Of a stretch of 64,000 bases of DNA, positions 1 through 12,882 are shown piece by piece. The DNA comes from Erysipelothrix piscisicarius (GTDB lineage Bacteria > Bacillota_I > Bacilli_A > Erysipelotrichales > Erysipelotrichaceae): positions 248,001 through 312,000 of the forward strand of contig NZ_CP034234.1 of assembly GCF_003931795.1 (NCBI RefSeq). Direction: 5' to 3'. Numbering within the stretch: position 1 is the stretch's first letter; every line of letters begins with the position of its first letter. The notes beneath the pieces were generated by a model, which saw only the letters and a program-made list of their open reading frames with translations, did no database searches and was not told where the DNA came from. Both the position numbers and the translations under genes were made by a program.

Positions 1-10
1 TGTCCGTCAT
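1..10 (-). CDS. Possible start of a divergent gene (3 codons only)
   Basis: On the minus strand an ATG lies at positions 8-10, preceded by a GAGG ribosome-binding motif (positions 15-18) and by a good promoter at 32-59. Only three codons fall inside the window, so no product can be named. The promoter and RBS are the only evidence. Confidence 0.3.
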
Positions 11-31
11 AGCATCCTCTTTTCTAGTACA

Positions 32-59
32 ATTATACAATTTATTTACATTAATACAA
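32..59 (-). promoter_or_regulatory. Sigma-A-type promoter for the divergent gene at the left edge
   Basis: Read on the minus strand, TTGTAT (54-59) and TATAAT (32-37) are separated by 16 bases, a near-consensus vegetative promoter. It fires leftwards, towards the ATG at 8-10. It lies in the gap between that gene and the GNAT gene on the plus strand. Confidence 0.45.
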
Positions 60-104
60 ATGTATTCTGCACACGTGTTACAATGATATCTATGAGGTGA
101 GTAC

Positions 105-897
105 ATGTACGAAATTATACAACTAAATGAGTCTAGCCTAGAAGAATTGGTAGAGGTAATCAATAATTCTTTTTCAGACTATGTTTTAAAAATAAAATTA
201 ACCGAGCTACAGCTCAAAAATAAACTGGAAAGCGTCCAAGCGAATCTAACCTATTCGTTTGGACGCTTTATACGAAGGTAAGTTAGTCGGCTTTATTATA
301 AATGCAACAGATGATAGTTTAGCCTATAATGTTATGTCTGGCGTTGTTCCAAGTCACCGCCGTAAAGGTGTCTCTACCCAAATGTTTGATGCAACAATTT
401 CTTTTTTCAGTCTTTATGGTATTGACACATACCAACTTGAGGTTCTTCAGTCCAATGAAGAAGCAATTAAACTCTATACAAGAATGGGTTTTGAAAAAAC
501 TGTGTCCTACGCATGTTTTAGAGGAAATGTAGCGAATCAAGGAATTTCTGACAATGTGCGCGTTAATCTTGGCTCGAAATCAGATGAACTGAGTTATCTT
601 TGGCACTTTGATCCATCGTTTTCAAATATGCACTATAACGTAAACGAACATAAGACCTATCGTATTGAAAAACAATCAATCGAGGCATTTATAACAGTCT
701 CTACTACTGGCGGTGTACGCCATTTTGGCTATAACGATAAATCTCAATTCGTCGAACTCTTAACGCATGTCAGCTCAATTCATGATACTCTTATTATAAA
801 TAATATTGACTGTAATTCACATGAAGTAATTGAGTGCTTAATTGAACTTGGTTTTGATTTATATATGCGGCAATTCCAAATGGAACTTCATGTTTAA
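105..897 (+). pseudogene. GNAT-family N-acetyltransferase, frameshifted
   Basis: The ATG at 105 follows a GAGGTG ribosome binding site and opens a frame that stops at 279-281. The rest of the protein continues in the +1 frame from about 265 to 897. Skipping one base near 264 joins the frames as ...YSFGALYEGKLVGFII, the usual beta-strand leading into a GNAT core. The downstream part carries the acetyl-CoA-binding stretch (VPSHRRKGVSTQMFD) followed by a strand and the IKLYTRMGF helix typical of GNATs. The repaired protein would be about 263 residues, so a second GNAT-like half may follow the first. The substrate cannot be predicted. Either the gene is broken or one base is wrong in the sequence; unlike other frame breaks in this window, the extra base is not in an obvious homopolymer. 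Confidence 0.75.
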
Positions 898-1397
898 AAG
901 ATTATGCTTGGATTTGTAACTTAGAGTAGCGTGCGAAGGCGTGCACGACATATTTGGTTATTTATCCATAGTTTTGAATGAGATATTTTCATCAGTAGTT
1001 TCTCAGTGGACCATACTAATGGAAATGTCTCTTTTTTTATGGTTTTGTATGGTTATACTAGCCTGTGCCATTCCCATTCTCATTTCTTGCCACCAACGAT
1101 CCTTTAAAGTTTTATTCTTAAGTTTAGTGTCATTAATTGATTACTTACTGATGCAGACACTATCATATTTGAATAAAAGCTTGAATGTGAGATGTTTTGA
1201 ATTGTAGGTGTCCAGTGAATTGGGAACATTACATGACTGTTTGTATAATCTCAATAGGGTCATTGCAAGTTCATCATAGCGTGTAATCACTTATCACAGG
1301 TATATTTTGCACAGCAATTGCTTTGTGCTCATAGAAGCGCTACAAACATCTCACTCATGGATGCTAAGTCCATTAATATGTAAATCTGATGGATCAT
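898..1397. other. Region with only a doubtful membrane-protein fragment
   Basis: About 500 bases lie between the GNAT gene and the rRNA terminator. The only open frame of note runs from a GTG at 941 to 1207 (88 residues). It has two hydrophobic stretches but no convincing ribosome binding site and no recognisable family. The sequence after 1207 has no open frame of interest. I read this as decayed sequence, possibly the remnant of a small membrane protein gene. Confidence 0.3.
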
Positions 1398-1425
1398 AAA
1401 AAAAAGACACTCTAAATAGAGTGTC
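1398..1425 (-). terminator. Terminator of the rRNA operon
   Basis: On the minus strand, just past the 5S gene, an 8-bp stem (GACACTCT with AGAGTGTC, 1406-1425) is followed by a run of eight T residues. This is a standard intrinsic terminator and ends the rRNA transcript. Confidence 0.85.
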
Positions 1426-1430
1426 AAATT

Positions 1431-1543
1431 ACCTGGCGATGAACTATCTTCACTAGCGCTTGGCTAGATATTGTCGCCGCTAAAGTGCTTAACTTCTGTG
1501 TTCGAGATGGGAACAGGTGTGACCACTTCGCTAAAACCACCAG
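1431..1543 (-). rRNA. rrf: 5S ribosomal RNA
   Basis: The minus strand contains the conserved 5S core CACACCTGTTCCCATCTCGA followed by ACACAGAAGTTAAGC, with a complementary 5'/3' terminal stem (TGGTGG near 1543, CCAGGT at 1431-1436). The length of about 113 nt is normal for 5S rRNA. It lies downstream of the 23S gene and directly before the operon terminator. The ends are judged from the terminal helix and may be off by a few bases. Confidence 0.93.
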
Positions 1544-1627
1544 ATCTTAGTGCTTTAGAGAGATGAACTCTCAAAACTGAATAACAGAAATTTGATCTTT
1601 TTCGAATCGTTGTATCTTTTGTGATTA
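1544..1627 (-). other. 23S-5S spacer with 3' arm of the 23S processing stem
   Basis: This spacer has no tRNA. Positions 1573-1590 (AAAACTGAATAACAGAAA) are the exact reverse complement of 4699-4716, upstream of the 23S gene. In the transcript the two arms pair around the 23S RNA, which is the expected architecture of an RNase III processing stem. Confidence 0.75.
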
Positions 1628-4505
<2,878 letters not shown>

Positions 4506-4805
4506 TGTAATTTCGCGCCCTAATTCTTAAAATCAGGTTTTTTTACGCTTATCGCTTGATAAGCTGTGTGTTTGCTTTGATTGCTTACTTAATTGCTTAA
4601 GTTACTGTTTTTGTTTAACTTGATGTAAATCTAGTTTTATACAACTATTCGAAAAGATCATGTTGATAACATTTATTTCTTTGTCTATCTCTTTTTCTTT
4701 TCTGTTATTCAGTTTTCAAAGATCATTTTTCTTGAGATTCCAACGGACTCTCAAAACTAAACAGGAAACTTTAGGTGTCAACTTCACGTCTTTCTAATTA
4801 CTCCT
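4506..4805 (-). other. 16S-23S internal transcribed spacer, no tRNA genes
   Basis: The 300-base spacer holds no tRNA-like cloverleaf that I can see. It carries one arm of the 23S processing stem (4699-4716) followed in the transcript direction by a CTTTGAAAACTG boxA-like element. It also holds the 3' arm of the 16S processing stem (4753-4769), which is the reverse complement of 6402-6418 in the leader. These explain most of its conserved-looking sequence. Confidence 0.75.
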
Positions 4806-6340
<1,535 letters not shown>

Positions 6341-6430
6341 CTTTCTCTTTTTAACTCTGACGAGTTTTGTTTATTTATCCGTATTTCTTTTTGAAATTGA
6401 CGTTTCCTGTTTAGTTTTCAAAGACCATTT
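6341..6430 (-). other. rRNA leader with 16S processing stem arm
   Basis: Positions 6402-6418 (GTTTCCTGTTTAGTTTT) are the perfect reverse complement of 4753-4769 beyond the 3' end of 16S, giving a 17-bp stem around the 16S precursor. The adjoining GGTCTTTGAAAACT on the transcript strand resembles the boxA antitermination element of rRNA operons. Confidence 0.7.
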
Positions 6431-6460
6431 TCTGCACTCGGTTTCCCTTAGCGCTTCTAT

Positions 6461-6489
6461 ATAATACCACCCTCTTTATCCACCGTCAA
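6461..6489 (-). promoter_or_regulatory. rRNA operon promoter
   Basis: On the minus strand TTGACG (6484-6489) and TATTAT (6461-6466) are separated by exactly 17 bases, about 120 bases upstream of the mature 16S 5' end. This is the strongest promoter-like sequence upstream of the operon. Confidence 0.75.
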
Positions 6490-6572
6490 CACTATTTTCA
6501 CTTTATTTTAAGTTTGTTCTTAGATAATTTGTATATGTGATTTTAAAGGTTTGTTTGGGTGCTTTTAAGCAA

Positions 6573-6598
6573 TAAAAAAAGGGGAATATCCCCTTTAA
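6573..6598 (-). terminator. Terminator after the P-type ATPase gene
   Basis: On the minus strand the stem AAAGGGG/CCCCTTT with a short loop is followed by a run of T residues. It lies 5 bases beyond the stop codon of the ATPase gene and insulates it from the rRNA promoter region. Confidence 0.8.
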
Positions 6599-6603
6599 AC
6601 CAC

Positions 6604-8460
6604 TTAATCATCTATTTTTATTTCTTTCAAGAGTCTTAAACTGTTTAAAATCACTAGAATTGTACTTCCTTCATGACCAACTACACCAAGTGGAAGTGAT
6701 ATGCGGTCAAAGAAGTTGGAGATGACTAATAGAAGAATGACACCAATTGCGAAGCCAACATTTTGAATTACAATCTTTCGAAGTTTTAAAGAGAGTTCGA
6801 TAGCATATCGGATTTCGGCGATATCATCTTTAACCAGAATAATATCTGCAGCCTCCATTGCTATGTCGGTTCCACTTCCCATTGCAACCCCAATAGTTGC
6901 ATTCGCAAGCGCGGGCGCATCGTTAATTCCATCTCCGATCATTACAACGGTTCCATATTCTCGTTCCAAATCACGAATAATAGTTGCTTTTTCATCCGGA
7001 AGACATTCCGCAATAATTTTTGAGACGCCAATTTGAGATCCAATATGCTCTGCTGTTTTCTGGTTATCACCTGTAATCATGACTGTCTTGATATTATTTT
7101 TGTTTAACCAACGAACCAAAGATAACGCTTCGGGACGAATTACGTCCGTCAGACCAAGCACACCAACAACATCTCCATCTTGTTGGACGTATACAAGACT
7201 ATTCCCTTTTTCTGCAAATTCAAGTCCTTTGTCTGTAACAATTTGATCTTCTGAAGTCATATGGTCGAGTTTACCGATTCGATATTCTTTTCCTGCATAA
7301 ACCCCTTTAATTCCATACCCTGCAATTTCTTCAACATTGTTTGCGGATGGATACTCTTCGATTTTTAATTCATTATAAAGACCTGTTACTACCGCACTCG
7401 CAAGTGGATGCGTTGAGTACTGTTCAATTGCAATGATCGCTTCACCGACCTCACGCGCATCAACATCATCAATATAGAATATATCAGTTAACGATGGTAC
7501 ACCCTGCGTTAATGTTCCGGTCTTATCAAAAGCAACTGCTTTTGCATCCATCATGTTTTCAAAATGGATACCGCCTTTTACCAATATACCGCGCTTTGCA
7601 CCGTTTGAAATTGCCGATAAGGTTGCTGGTGTTACCGATGCAATAAGGGCACATGGTGATGCAACAACCAATAAAATCATTCCACGATAAAATGCCTCTT
7701 GGAACGATTGACCCATTGTGAGGATAGGAATAAGAATTACCAATAAAACAACAACCAATACAATACGTGCATAGTAATCTTCAATACGCTCAATAAAACG
7801 AGCTGTCTTTGACGGATATTGTTGTGCTTCTTCAACCATCTTCACAATTTTTTGAATAAGTGTATCGTTAACCAAAGTATTAACTTCAATGGTTAATGGA
7901 TTCGAAATGTTGAGTGTTCCTCCAAAGACCATGTCTCCAACACTCTTTTCTTTAGGCATTGATTCACCTGTAATTGCCGCCTCTTCGATACTGCTTTGAC
8001 CTTTGTAAATCATTGCATCAATTGGAACGGTTTCTCCAACAGCAACAATGACCTTATCGCCAATCTCTAACGCTTCAACGGGTACAACTTCAGTACTTCC
8101 ATTTTTATTCATTCGTGTAGCTTCTGTTGGTTGCAGTTCCATTAAAGAACGAATTTCACGTTGACTACGGTCAAGGGTTAGCTCTTCTAGCGCTCCTGAT
8201 AAAGAAAAAATAAATATTAAGACTGCACCTTCCATATAATAGCCGATTAAACATGCTCCAATAGCAGATAGAATCATTAAAAGTTCCACATTCAAATGTT
8301 TATTTTGAACTGTATCTGTAATCCCTTCTTTCGTTTGGTTATAGCCCCCAATCGCAATTGCCAAAATTAATAGTACGTTGTTATTAAGTATTGCTCCTAG
8401 CAACAACAGAATCCCACAGATTATGGTTTCTTTTAAACTTAATAATGTTTCTTTCCACAT
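6604..8460 (-). CDS. P1B4-type metal efflux ATPase, iron/cobalt exporter-like
   Basis: This is a membrane P-type ATPase of about 618 residues that would pump a transition metal out of the cell. Visible motifs: TGES (about 164), SPC in the sixth membrane segment (about 268-270), the phosphorylation site DKTGT (about 312), HP (about 351), GDGIND (about 509) and HEGST in the last membrane region (about 598). SPC plus HEGS/T marks subgroup P1B4 (PfeT, FrvA, PmtA, CtpD type), not the CPC-bearing Zn/Cd or Cu pumps. There is no N-terminal heavy-metal-associated domain, as in many P1B4 pumps. The ATG at 8460 was chosen because GGAGGG lies 7 bases upstream; the frame extends further but without a ribosome binding site. 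A perfect Fur/PerR-type palindrome sits in its promoter, which argues for Fe(II) as substrate. Known members of this group are controlled by Fur or PerR. Confidence 0.9.
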   Translation of the reverse strand: MWKETLLSLKETIICGILLLLGAILNNNVLLILAIAIGGYNQTKEGITDTVQNKHLNVELLMILSAIGACLIGYYMEGAVLIFIFSLSGALEELTLDRSQREIRSLMELQPTEATRMNKNGSTEVVPVEALEIGDKVIVAVGETVPIDAMIYKGQSSIEEAAITGESMPKEKSVGDMVFGGTLNISNPLTIEVNTLVNDTLIQKIVKMVEEAQQYPSKTARFIERIEDYYARIVLVVVLLVILIPILTMGQSFQEAFYRGMILLVVASPCALIASVTPATLSAISNGAKRGILVKGGIHFENMMDAKAVAFDKTGTLTQGVPSLTDIFYIDDVDAREVGEAIIAIEQYSTHPLASAVVTGLYNELKIEEYPSANNVEEIAGYGIKGVYAGKEYRIGKLDHMTSEDQIVTDKGLEFAEKGNSLVYVQQDGDVVGVLGLTDVIRPEALSLVRWLNKNNIKTVMITGDNQKTAEHIGSQIGVSKIIAECLPDEKATIIRDLEREYGTVVMIGDGINDAPALANATIGVAMGSGTDIAMEAADIILVKDDIAEIRYAIELSLKLRKIVIQNVGFAIGVILLLVISNFFDRISLPLGVVGHEGSTILVILNSLRLLKEIKIDD

Positions 8461-8480
8461 AACTAACCCTCCAATAATAA

Positions 8481-8495
8481 TGATAATGATTATCA
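8481..8495 (-). promoter_or_regulatory. Fur/PerR-like operator, perfect 7-1-7 palindrome
   Basis: TGATAATGATTATCA is a perfect 7-1-7 inverted repeat that matches the minimal Fur box described for Bacillus subtilis (TGATAATNATTATCA). It lies between the -10 element and the start codon of the P1B4 ATPase gene, where a bound repressor would block transcription. PerR and Zur use related 7-1-7 motifs, so the exact regulator is not certain. Confidence 0.75.
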
Positions 8496-8505
8496 ATATA
8501 TGTAT

Positions 8506-8511
8506 ATTATA
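8506..8511 (-). promoter_or_regulatory. Extended -10 promoter of the ATPase gene
   Basis: On the minus strand TGGTATAAT is an extended -10 element (TGnTATAAT). The hexamer 17 bases further upstream (GTGGAT) is a poor -35. The predicted start point falls a few bases ahead of the Fur-like box. Confidence 0.6.
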
Positions 8512-8589
8512 CCATCTTGAATTGATAAATCCACTCATAAGGTATAAGATTATTCATTCTTTAAATAAAATAATTCACAAGGTTGAATA

Positions 8590-8613
8590 AAAAAAAAGAG
8601 CACATAGGCTCTA
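8590..8613 (-). terminator. Terminator of the aldo/keto reductase-patatin operon
   Basis: On the minus strand AGAGC-CTATGT-GCTCT is followed by a long T run. The stem overlaps the stop codon of the reductase gene. Confidence 0.7.
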
Positions 8614-9423
8614 TTTAATTTTATATTTATTAGGGTTCGTACCTAAATGTAGGTTTTCATTGTGATTATTCACAACATCTACTTCAGCATTTGTTAATTC
8701 AAAATCAAAAATATCAAAGTTTTCTTCCAATCGCTCAAACGATTGCGTTTTTGGGAATACGATCCAATCTGTTTGTATCTGCCATCTTAATGTAATCTGT
8801 GCAGGTGTTTTATGATACTTCTGCGCTAACTTGACAATGGCTTCACTTTCAGAAACTTTATTACGAGCAATTGGCATCCATCCTTCGCACGCGATATTAT
8901 GTCGATCGCACACTTTTTTTAATTCTTCCTGAACTAAATATGGATGACGTTCAATTTGATTTACCATCGGAATAACCGTCGCTTCTTCTAACAAAATTTC
9001 TAACTGTTCTACATTAAAGTTCGAAACGCCGATTGCCTTAGCTCTCTTATTCCTATAGATTTCTTCAAAAGCACGCCATGTATCACATGAGGCTGGCTGT
9101 GGCCAGTGGATTAAATAAAGATCAACATAGTCCAAACCAAGCTTTTTTAACGATAAATCAAAAGCCTGAAGTGCCGATTCATAGCCTTGATCCTCATTCC
9201 AACACTTTGTCGTAATAAAAAGTTCTTCTCGTGGAATTCCAGAATCTTTAATCGCACGTCCAACTTCCACTTCATTATTATAAATCATGGCAGTATCAAT
9301 ATGACGATATCCAAGTTCAAGCGCTTTTAATACAATTTGATATGCATCATCTTCCACCAAGCGATATGTTCCCAAGCCCAACATCGGCATCGTAGTTCCA
9401 TTACGCAACGTTTTAAATTTCAT
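8611..9423 (-). CDS. Aldo/keto reductase
   Basis: A cytoplasmic NAD(P)H-dependent oxidoreductase of 270 residues with a TIM barrel, the normal length for the bacterial AKR5-like group. The catalytic tetrad is intact: Asp43 (in HIDTA), Tyr48, Lys73 (TTK) and His106 (IHWP). The C-terminal NADP-binding stretch is also present (IVFPKTQSFERLEENFDIF region). The physiological carbonyl substrate cannot be read from sequence. The start codon overlaps the stop of the upstream patatin gene by four bases (ATGA), so the two genes form one translationally coupled operon with a terminator directly after this gene. Confidence 0.92.
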   Translation of the reverse strand: MKFKTLRNGTTMPMLGLGTYRLVEDDAYQIVLKALELGYRHIDTAMIYNNEVEVGRAIKDSGIPREELFITTKCWNEDQGYESALQAFDLSLKKLGLDYVDLYLIHWPQPASCDTWRAFEEIYRNKRAKAIGVSNFNVEQLEILLEEATVIPMVNQIERHPYLVQEELKKVCDRHNIACEGWMPIARNKVSESEAIVKLAQKYHKTPAQITLRWQIQTDWIVFPKTQSFERLEENFDIFDFELTNAEVDVVNNHNENLHLGTNPNKYKIK

Positions 9424-10331
9424 GAGAGTCCTCCCAATTCTTCCTTAATTCGTTCCCAGAGTGTTTTTTTCTTTACGAGCGCTTTTATGTCATCCTTATG
9501 TTTTTCAATAACAAGATCCGCACGATCCATGGTAAAACGACCTTTACCAAGTTCAAAAACCCACACATCATCGAGCGGAACATTTATATGAATATCCGCT
9601 TTCTTCACAATATGATAATCTTCTTCAATCCGCATCAGATCCATGCAACGTGTCGCAATAGCCATCAGTGAATTATATTCATGAAATGACTCATTAGAAT
9701 GCATCGTTACAGCGATTGTTTTGTCAGCACCATATGCCTCTACTAATTCGAGTGGCAGGTTCATTCGCACACCACCATCTACCAGCATATATCCCTGGTA
9801 TTCCATTGCTGCTATCACAAACGGAAAAGAACACGATGCACGCACCGCTTTAGCCAACGGAATATCCGTAACAATCTCCCACATTGGATCAAGCGTTTTA
9901 AATTCATTGGGATGGGAAACAAAGCAGATGATTTTCCCCGTGGTTAAATCAACAGCAGGGATCGCAAGTGGAATTTTCACCTCTGAAATATTATGTACCC
10001 CGATTTCATCAAGAACTTTTTGAAGTTCATCTTCGAGTTCTTGTCCATCCACATATCCACCCGTAAGTTTTTCTTTTGAAAATGGAAGTAATTTAAGGCT
10101 TGGCTTTGAGAAAATATGCTTTTCTTTAATATTTCGCTCTAATTTCAAAACAATATCCGTCAATTCATCGGAGGTTAATCCACAGGATACCAGCGCAGCA
10201 ATTACAGACCCCATTGATGTTCCTGACACCATATCAATTTTTATGTTCTCTTCGTTTAATGCTCGAATAACAGGAAGTTGAGAAATTGATTTAACACCGC
10301 CTCCTGATAAAGCTAATCCTATTTTATTCAT
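9420..10331 (-). CDS. Patatin-like phospholipase / lipid acyl hydrolase
   Basis: A 303-residue protein of the bacterial RssA/NTE patatin family. The oxyanion-hole loop GGGVKS is at residues 10-15, the nucleophile Ser39 is in GTSMGS, and the catalytic Asp is in VDGGVRMN at about residue 186, so the Ser-Asp dyad is complete. There is no signal peptide, so it probably acts on membrane lipids from the cytoplasm. It is the first gene of a two-gene operon with the aldo/keto reductase and overlaps it by 4 bases. The lipid substrate and cellular role are unknown. Confidence 0.9.
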   Translation of the reverse strand: MNKIGLALSGGGVKSISQLPVIRALNEENIKIDMVSGTSMGSVIAALVSCGLTSDELTDIVLKLERNIKEKHIFSKPSLKLLPFSKEKLTGGYVDGQELEDELQKVLDEIGVHNISEVKIPLAIPAVDLTTGKIICFVSHPNEFKTLDPMWEIVTDIPLAKAVRASCSFPFVIAAMEYQGYMLVDGGVRMNLPLELVEAYGADKTIAVTMHSNESFHEYNSLMAIATRCMDLMRIEEDYHIVKKADIHINVPLDDVWVFELGKGRFTMDRADLVIEKHKDDIKALVKKKTLWERIKEELGGLS

Positions 10332-10392
10332 ATTGACACCTCTATCCTTATTATACTATAAAATATTCGATCTATTCGATAAACGCATGAAA

Positions 10393-10423
10393 TTGACACG
10401 GCGACGCTGAAGTGTCGTATAAT
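10393..10423 (+). promoter_or_regulatory. Promoter of rmuC with embedded inverted repeat
   Basis: TTGACA (10393-10398) and TATAAT (10418-10423) are both perfect hexamers but are 19 bases apart, longer than the ideal 17. An inverted repeat (GACAC...GTGTC) spans the spacer and could bind a regulator. The start codon of rmuC is 23 bases downstream, preceded by AAGGAG. Confidence 0.55.
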
Positions 10424-10445
10424 AGTTTTAATTAAAGGAGCCACT

Positions 10446-11699
10446 ATGACACAAATATTATTAATACTTATAATTGTACTTTTACTTATCCTTATATATT
10501 TGCAATTAAGTTTTCAACGAAATCCTACGAATCTTGACGACATTACCAATCAGGTCTCACAACTTAAAGATTTGGTAACACATCAAGCAAACAACGCAAT
10601 GAATCAAATGGTTGCACTTGATTTTGAAAGTCGAGAGAAGACCTCTGATAAGTTTAATCAATTTACAGACCGAATAGATATCCGTTTTAATGACCTAACA
10701 CAAAGAAATATTGTATTTGAAAAAGAGGTCAATCGCGCTTTAATCCTCTTTCACGACAAAATGAATCTTCAATTGGATCAACAGTTTACAAAACTCACAG
10801 AGAGTGTGGAAAAAAGATTACTGCTTATGGACGAAAAAGTAAACCAATCACTGGATCAGGGATTTAAAAAAACTAACGACACCTTCACAAATATCGTGGA
10901 GCGATTAAGTAAGATTGATGAAGCCCAAAAGAAAATTGATGCCCTTTCAGTTGAGATTGTTTCATTACAAGATGTTCTTACCGATAAAAAAACACGCGGA
11001 ACTTTTGGAGAAGTGCAGCTGCATCAAATTTTAGCGTCAATTTTCGGGGATAAAAATGATCGAATTTACCAAATGCAGTACAACTTATCACCAGGCATAC
11101 GACCTGATGCAGTTCTTTTTGCACCCGAGCCACTTGGTACACTAGTTATCGACTCCAAATTCCCGCTTGAGAATTATCGACGTATGATTGATAAATCTTT
11201 GGACTCAAACCAACGACAAAATGCAGAACGACAGTTTGTTCTTGATTGCAAGAAGCATATTGATGCAATTTCGAATAAATATATCATTTCAGGGGTTACT
11301 TCGGATCAAGCATTAATGTTTGTTCCTGCCGAAGCTGTATTTGCTACCATTAACGCTTATCATTCGGACATCTTGGAATATGCACAAAGAAAACGTGTGT
11401 GGCTGGTTTCACCAACAACACTTATGAGCACACTGACGACAATTCAAACTATCCTCGTAAATCTCGAACGCGAAAAATATGCAAGTGTCATCCACGATGA
11501 ACTCAATCGCTTGCACACTGAATTTGACCGTTATCGTTTGCGATGGGATAATTTAAGTAAACATATCGAAAATGTCAATCAAGATGTCAAGGATTTACAC
11601 ATCACATCTCGTAAGATATCCAGTCGCTTTGAGTCAATTTCTGGTGTGGATCGCGAAGCCCTCTCACAAACACAGATTGATAATCAACAATCGCAATGA
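10446..11699 (+). CDS. rmuC: DNA recombination protein RmuC
   Basis: A 417-residue protein with an N-terminal membrane anchor (residues 3-23), a long coiled-coil region (about 30-175) and a C-terminal RmuC domain (about 180-390). The domain includes the nuclease-like stretch with GTFGEVQL, RPDAVLF and the VIDSKFPLENY motif of the PD-(D/E)XK-like core. RmuC family proteins limit inversions and rearrangements at short inverted repeats. Length and domain order are normal. It has its own promoter and is not clearly in an operon with its neighbours. Confidence 0.92.
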   Translation: MTQILLILIIVLLLILIYLQLSFQRNPTNLDDITNQVSQLKDLVTHQANNAMNQMVALDFESREKTSDKFNQFTDRIDIRFNDLTQRNIVFEKEVNRALILFHDKMNLQLDQQFTKLTESVEKRLLLMDEKVNQSLDQGFKKTNDTFTNIVERLSKIDEAQKKIDALSVEIVSLQDVLTDKKTRGTFGEVQLHQILASIFGDKNDRIYQMQYNLSPGIRPDAVLFAPEPLGTLVIDSKFPLENYRRMIDKSLDSNQRQNAERQFVLDCKKHIDAISNKYIISGVTSDQALMFVPAEAVFATINAYHSDILEYAQRKRVWLVSPTTLMSTLTTIQTILVNLEREKYASVIHDELNRLHTEFDRYRLRWDNLSKHIENVNQDVKDLHITSRKISSRFESISGVDREALSQTQIDNQQSQ

Positions 11700-11816
11700 T
11701 AACTTTTATTGGTAGGGCATTTATGGGCGCCTTACACCCTTTCTGTCCTAATTTATTGTAGGATACACATGAGGATGTTTTTACACGTCTAATAATTATG
11801 AAGGAGAATATTGAAT

Positions 11817-12800
11817 ATGAAATTAATTGCTTATGCTGTCCGCCCCGATGAAACGGAAGCGTTTGAACGTTATGCTAAAGAAATGAACATTGAATTAAAA
11901 GTTGTTCCTGCGCAACTTAGCAAGGATAATGCGTTAGAAGCTAAGAGTTATGAGGCAGTGGCTTTTCTCGGTAACTGCGATGCAAGTCGAGGCGTTCTTG
12001 AGATTCTTGCGCAGGGCGGGACAAAATACATCGCATCTCGTTCGGCTGGGTTTAATAATGTCGACATGGATGCCGTTCGCGATCTCGGTCTAAAATTCTC
12101 AAATGCAACGTACTCCCCCAATTGTGTTGCCGATTTTGCGGTAATGTTAATTCTAATGTCATTACGTAATATGAAAGCAATCATGAAACGTACAGAAATC
12201 AAGGATTATTCTTTAGCCGGTCTTCAAGGAAAAGAGATGCATAACATGACATTTGGTGTTATTGGAACCGGACGTATCGGATGTATTACTGCACGTAACC
12301 TCTCAGGGTTTGGTGGCCGTATTATTGGATATGACCTTTATGAAAATGATGCCATTAAAGATGTTTTAACTTATGTGGATCTTGAAACACTTCTAAAAGA
12401 AGCGGATGTCATTACACTACACGCACCGCTCTTTGAATCAACACACCACATCATCAACGACAAGCATCTTGCGCTTACAAAACCTGGTGTAGTAATTGTC
12501 AACTGCGCACGTGGAGAATTAATTGATACAGATGCACTCATTAAATATGTTGAAAACGGTCATATTGGTGCTGTAGGTCTTGATGTTCTTGAAGGCGAAC
12601 TCGGCATCTTCCATAAAGACCACCGCTTATCCACACTGACAAATCACCAACTAACGTTATTAGAAAGTCATAAGAACATTATTATCACACCGCATTGTGC
12701 TTTCTACACAGATCAAGCTGTATCGGACATGGTCGAGATTGCCTTGCGCTCTTTGGATTCTTTTGTTAAAACAAATGAAAGTCCATGGGAGATTCAATAA
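11817..12800 (+). CDS. D-lactate dehydrogenase-like 2-hydroxyacid dehydrogenase
   Basis: An NAD-dependent D-2-hydroxyacid dehydrogenase of 327 residues, most likely making D-lactate from pyruvate. It has the Rossmann nucleotide site GTGRIG (about 150-155) and a C-terminal catalytic set: Arg in NCARGELID, Glu in DVLEGE and His in TPHCAF. The N-terminus MKLIAYAVRPDE resembles fermentative D-LDHs. The ATG at 11817 is preferred because AAGGAG is 10 bases upstream; a TTG six bases earlier is too close to it. A VanH-like role in D-lactate-ended peptidoglycan is possible by family, but no Ddl partner lies nearby. A terminator follows. Confidence 0.88.
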   Translation: MKLIAYAVRPDETEAFERYAKEMNIELKVVPAQLSKDNALEAKSYEAVAFLGNCDASRGVLEILAQGGTKYIASRSAGFNNVDMDAVRDLGLKFSNATYSPNCVADFAVMLILMSLRNMKAIMKRTEIKDYSLAGLQGKEMHNMTFGVIGTGRIGCITARNLSGFGGRIIGYDLYENDAIKDVLTYVDLETLLKEADVITLHAPLFESTHHIINDKHLALTKPGVVIVNCARGELIDTDALIKYVENGHIGAVGLDVLEGELGIFHKDHRLSTLTNHQLTLLESHKNIIITPHCAFYTDQAVSDMVEIALRSLDSFVKTNESPWEIQ

Positions 12801-12812
12801 ATTCTATTTCTG

Positions 12813-12843
12813 AAAAGGATTAATCTATATTAATCCTTTTTCT
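12813..12843 (+). terminator. Terminator after the D-lactate dehydrogenase gene
   Basis: An AAAGGATTAAT/ATTAATCCTTT stem with a 4-base loop is followed by T-rich sequence, 12 bases after the stop codon. Confidence 0.85.
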
Positions 12844-12882
12844 TAACGTTTACCCTAACAACATATACCAAAAGGAGATTAT

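Noticed and set aside
4506-4805. tRNA genes in the 16S-23S spacer
   Set aside because: No cloverleaf, TTCGANTC T-loop or CCA-adjacent acceptor could be found. Processing stems account for the structure.
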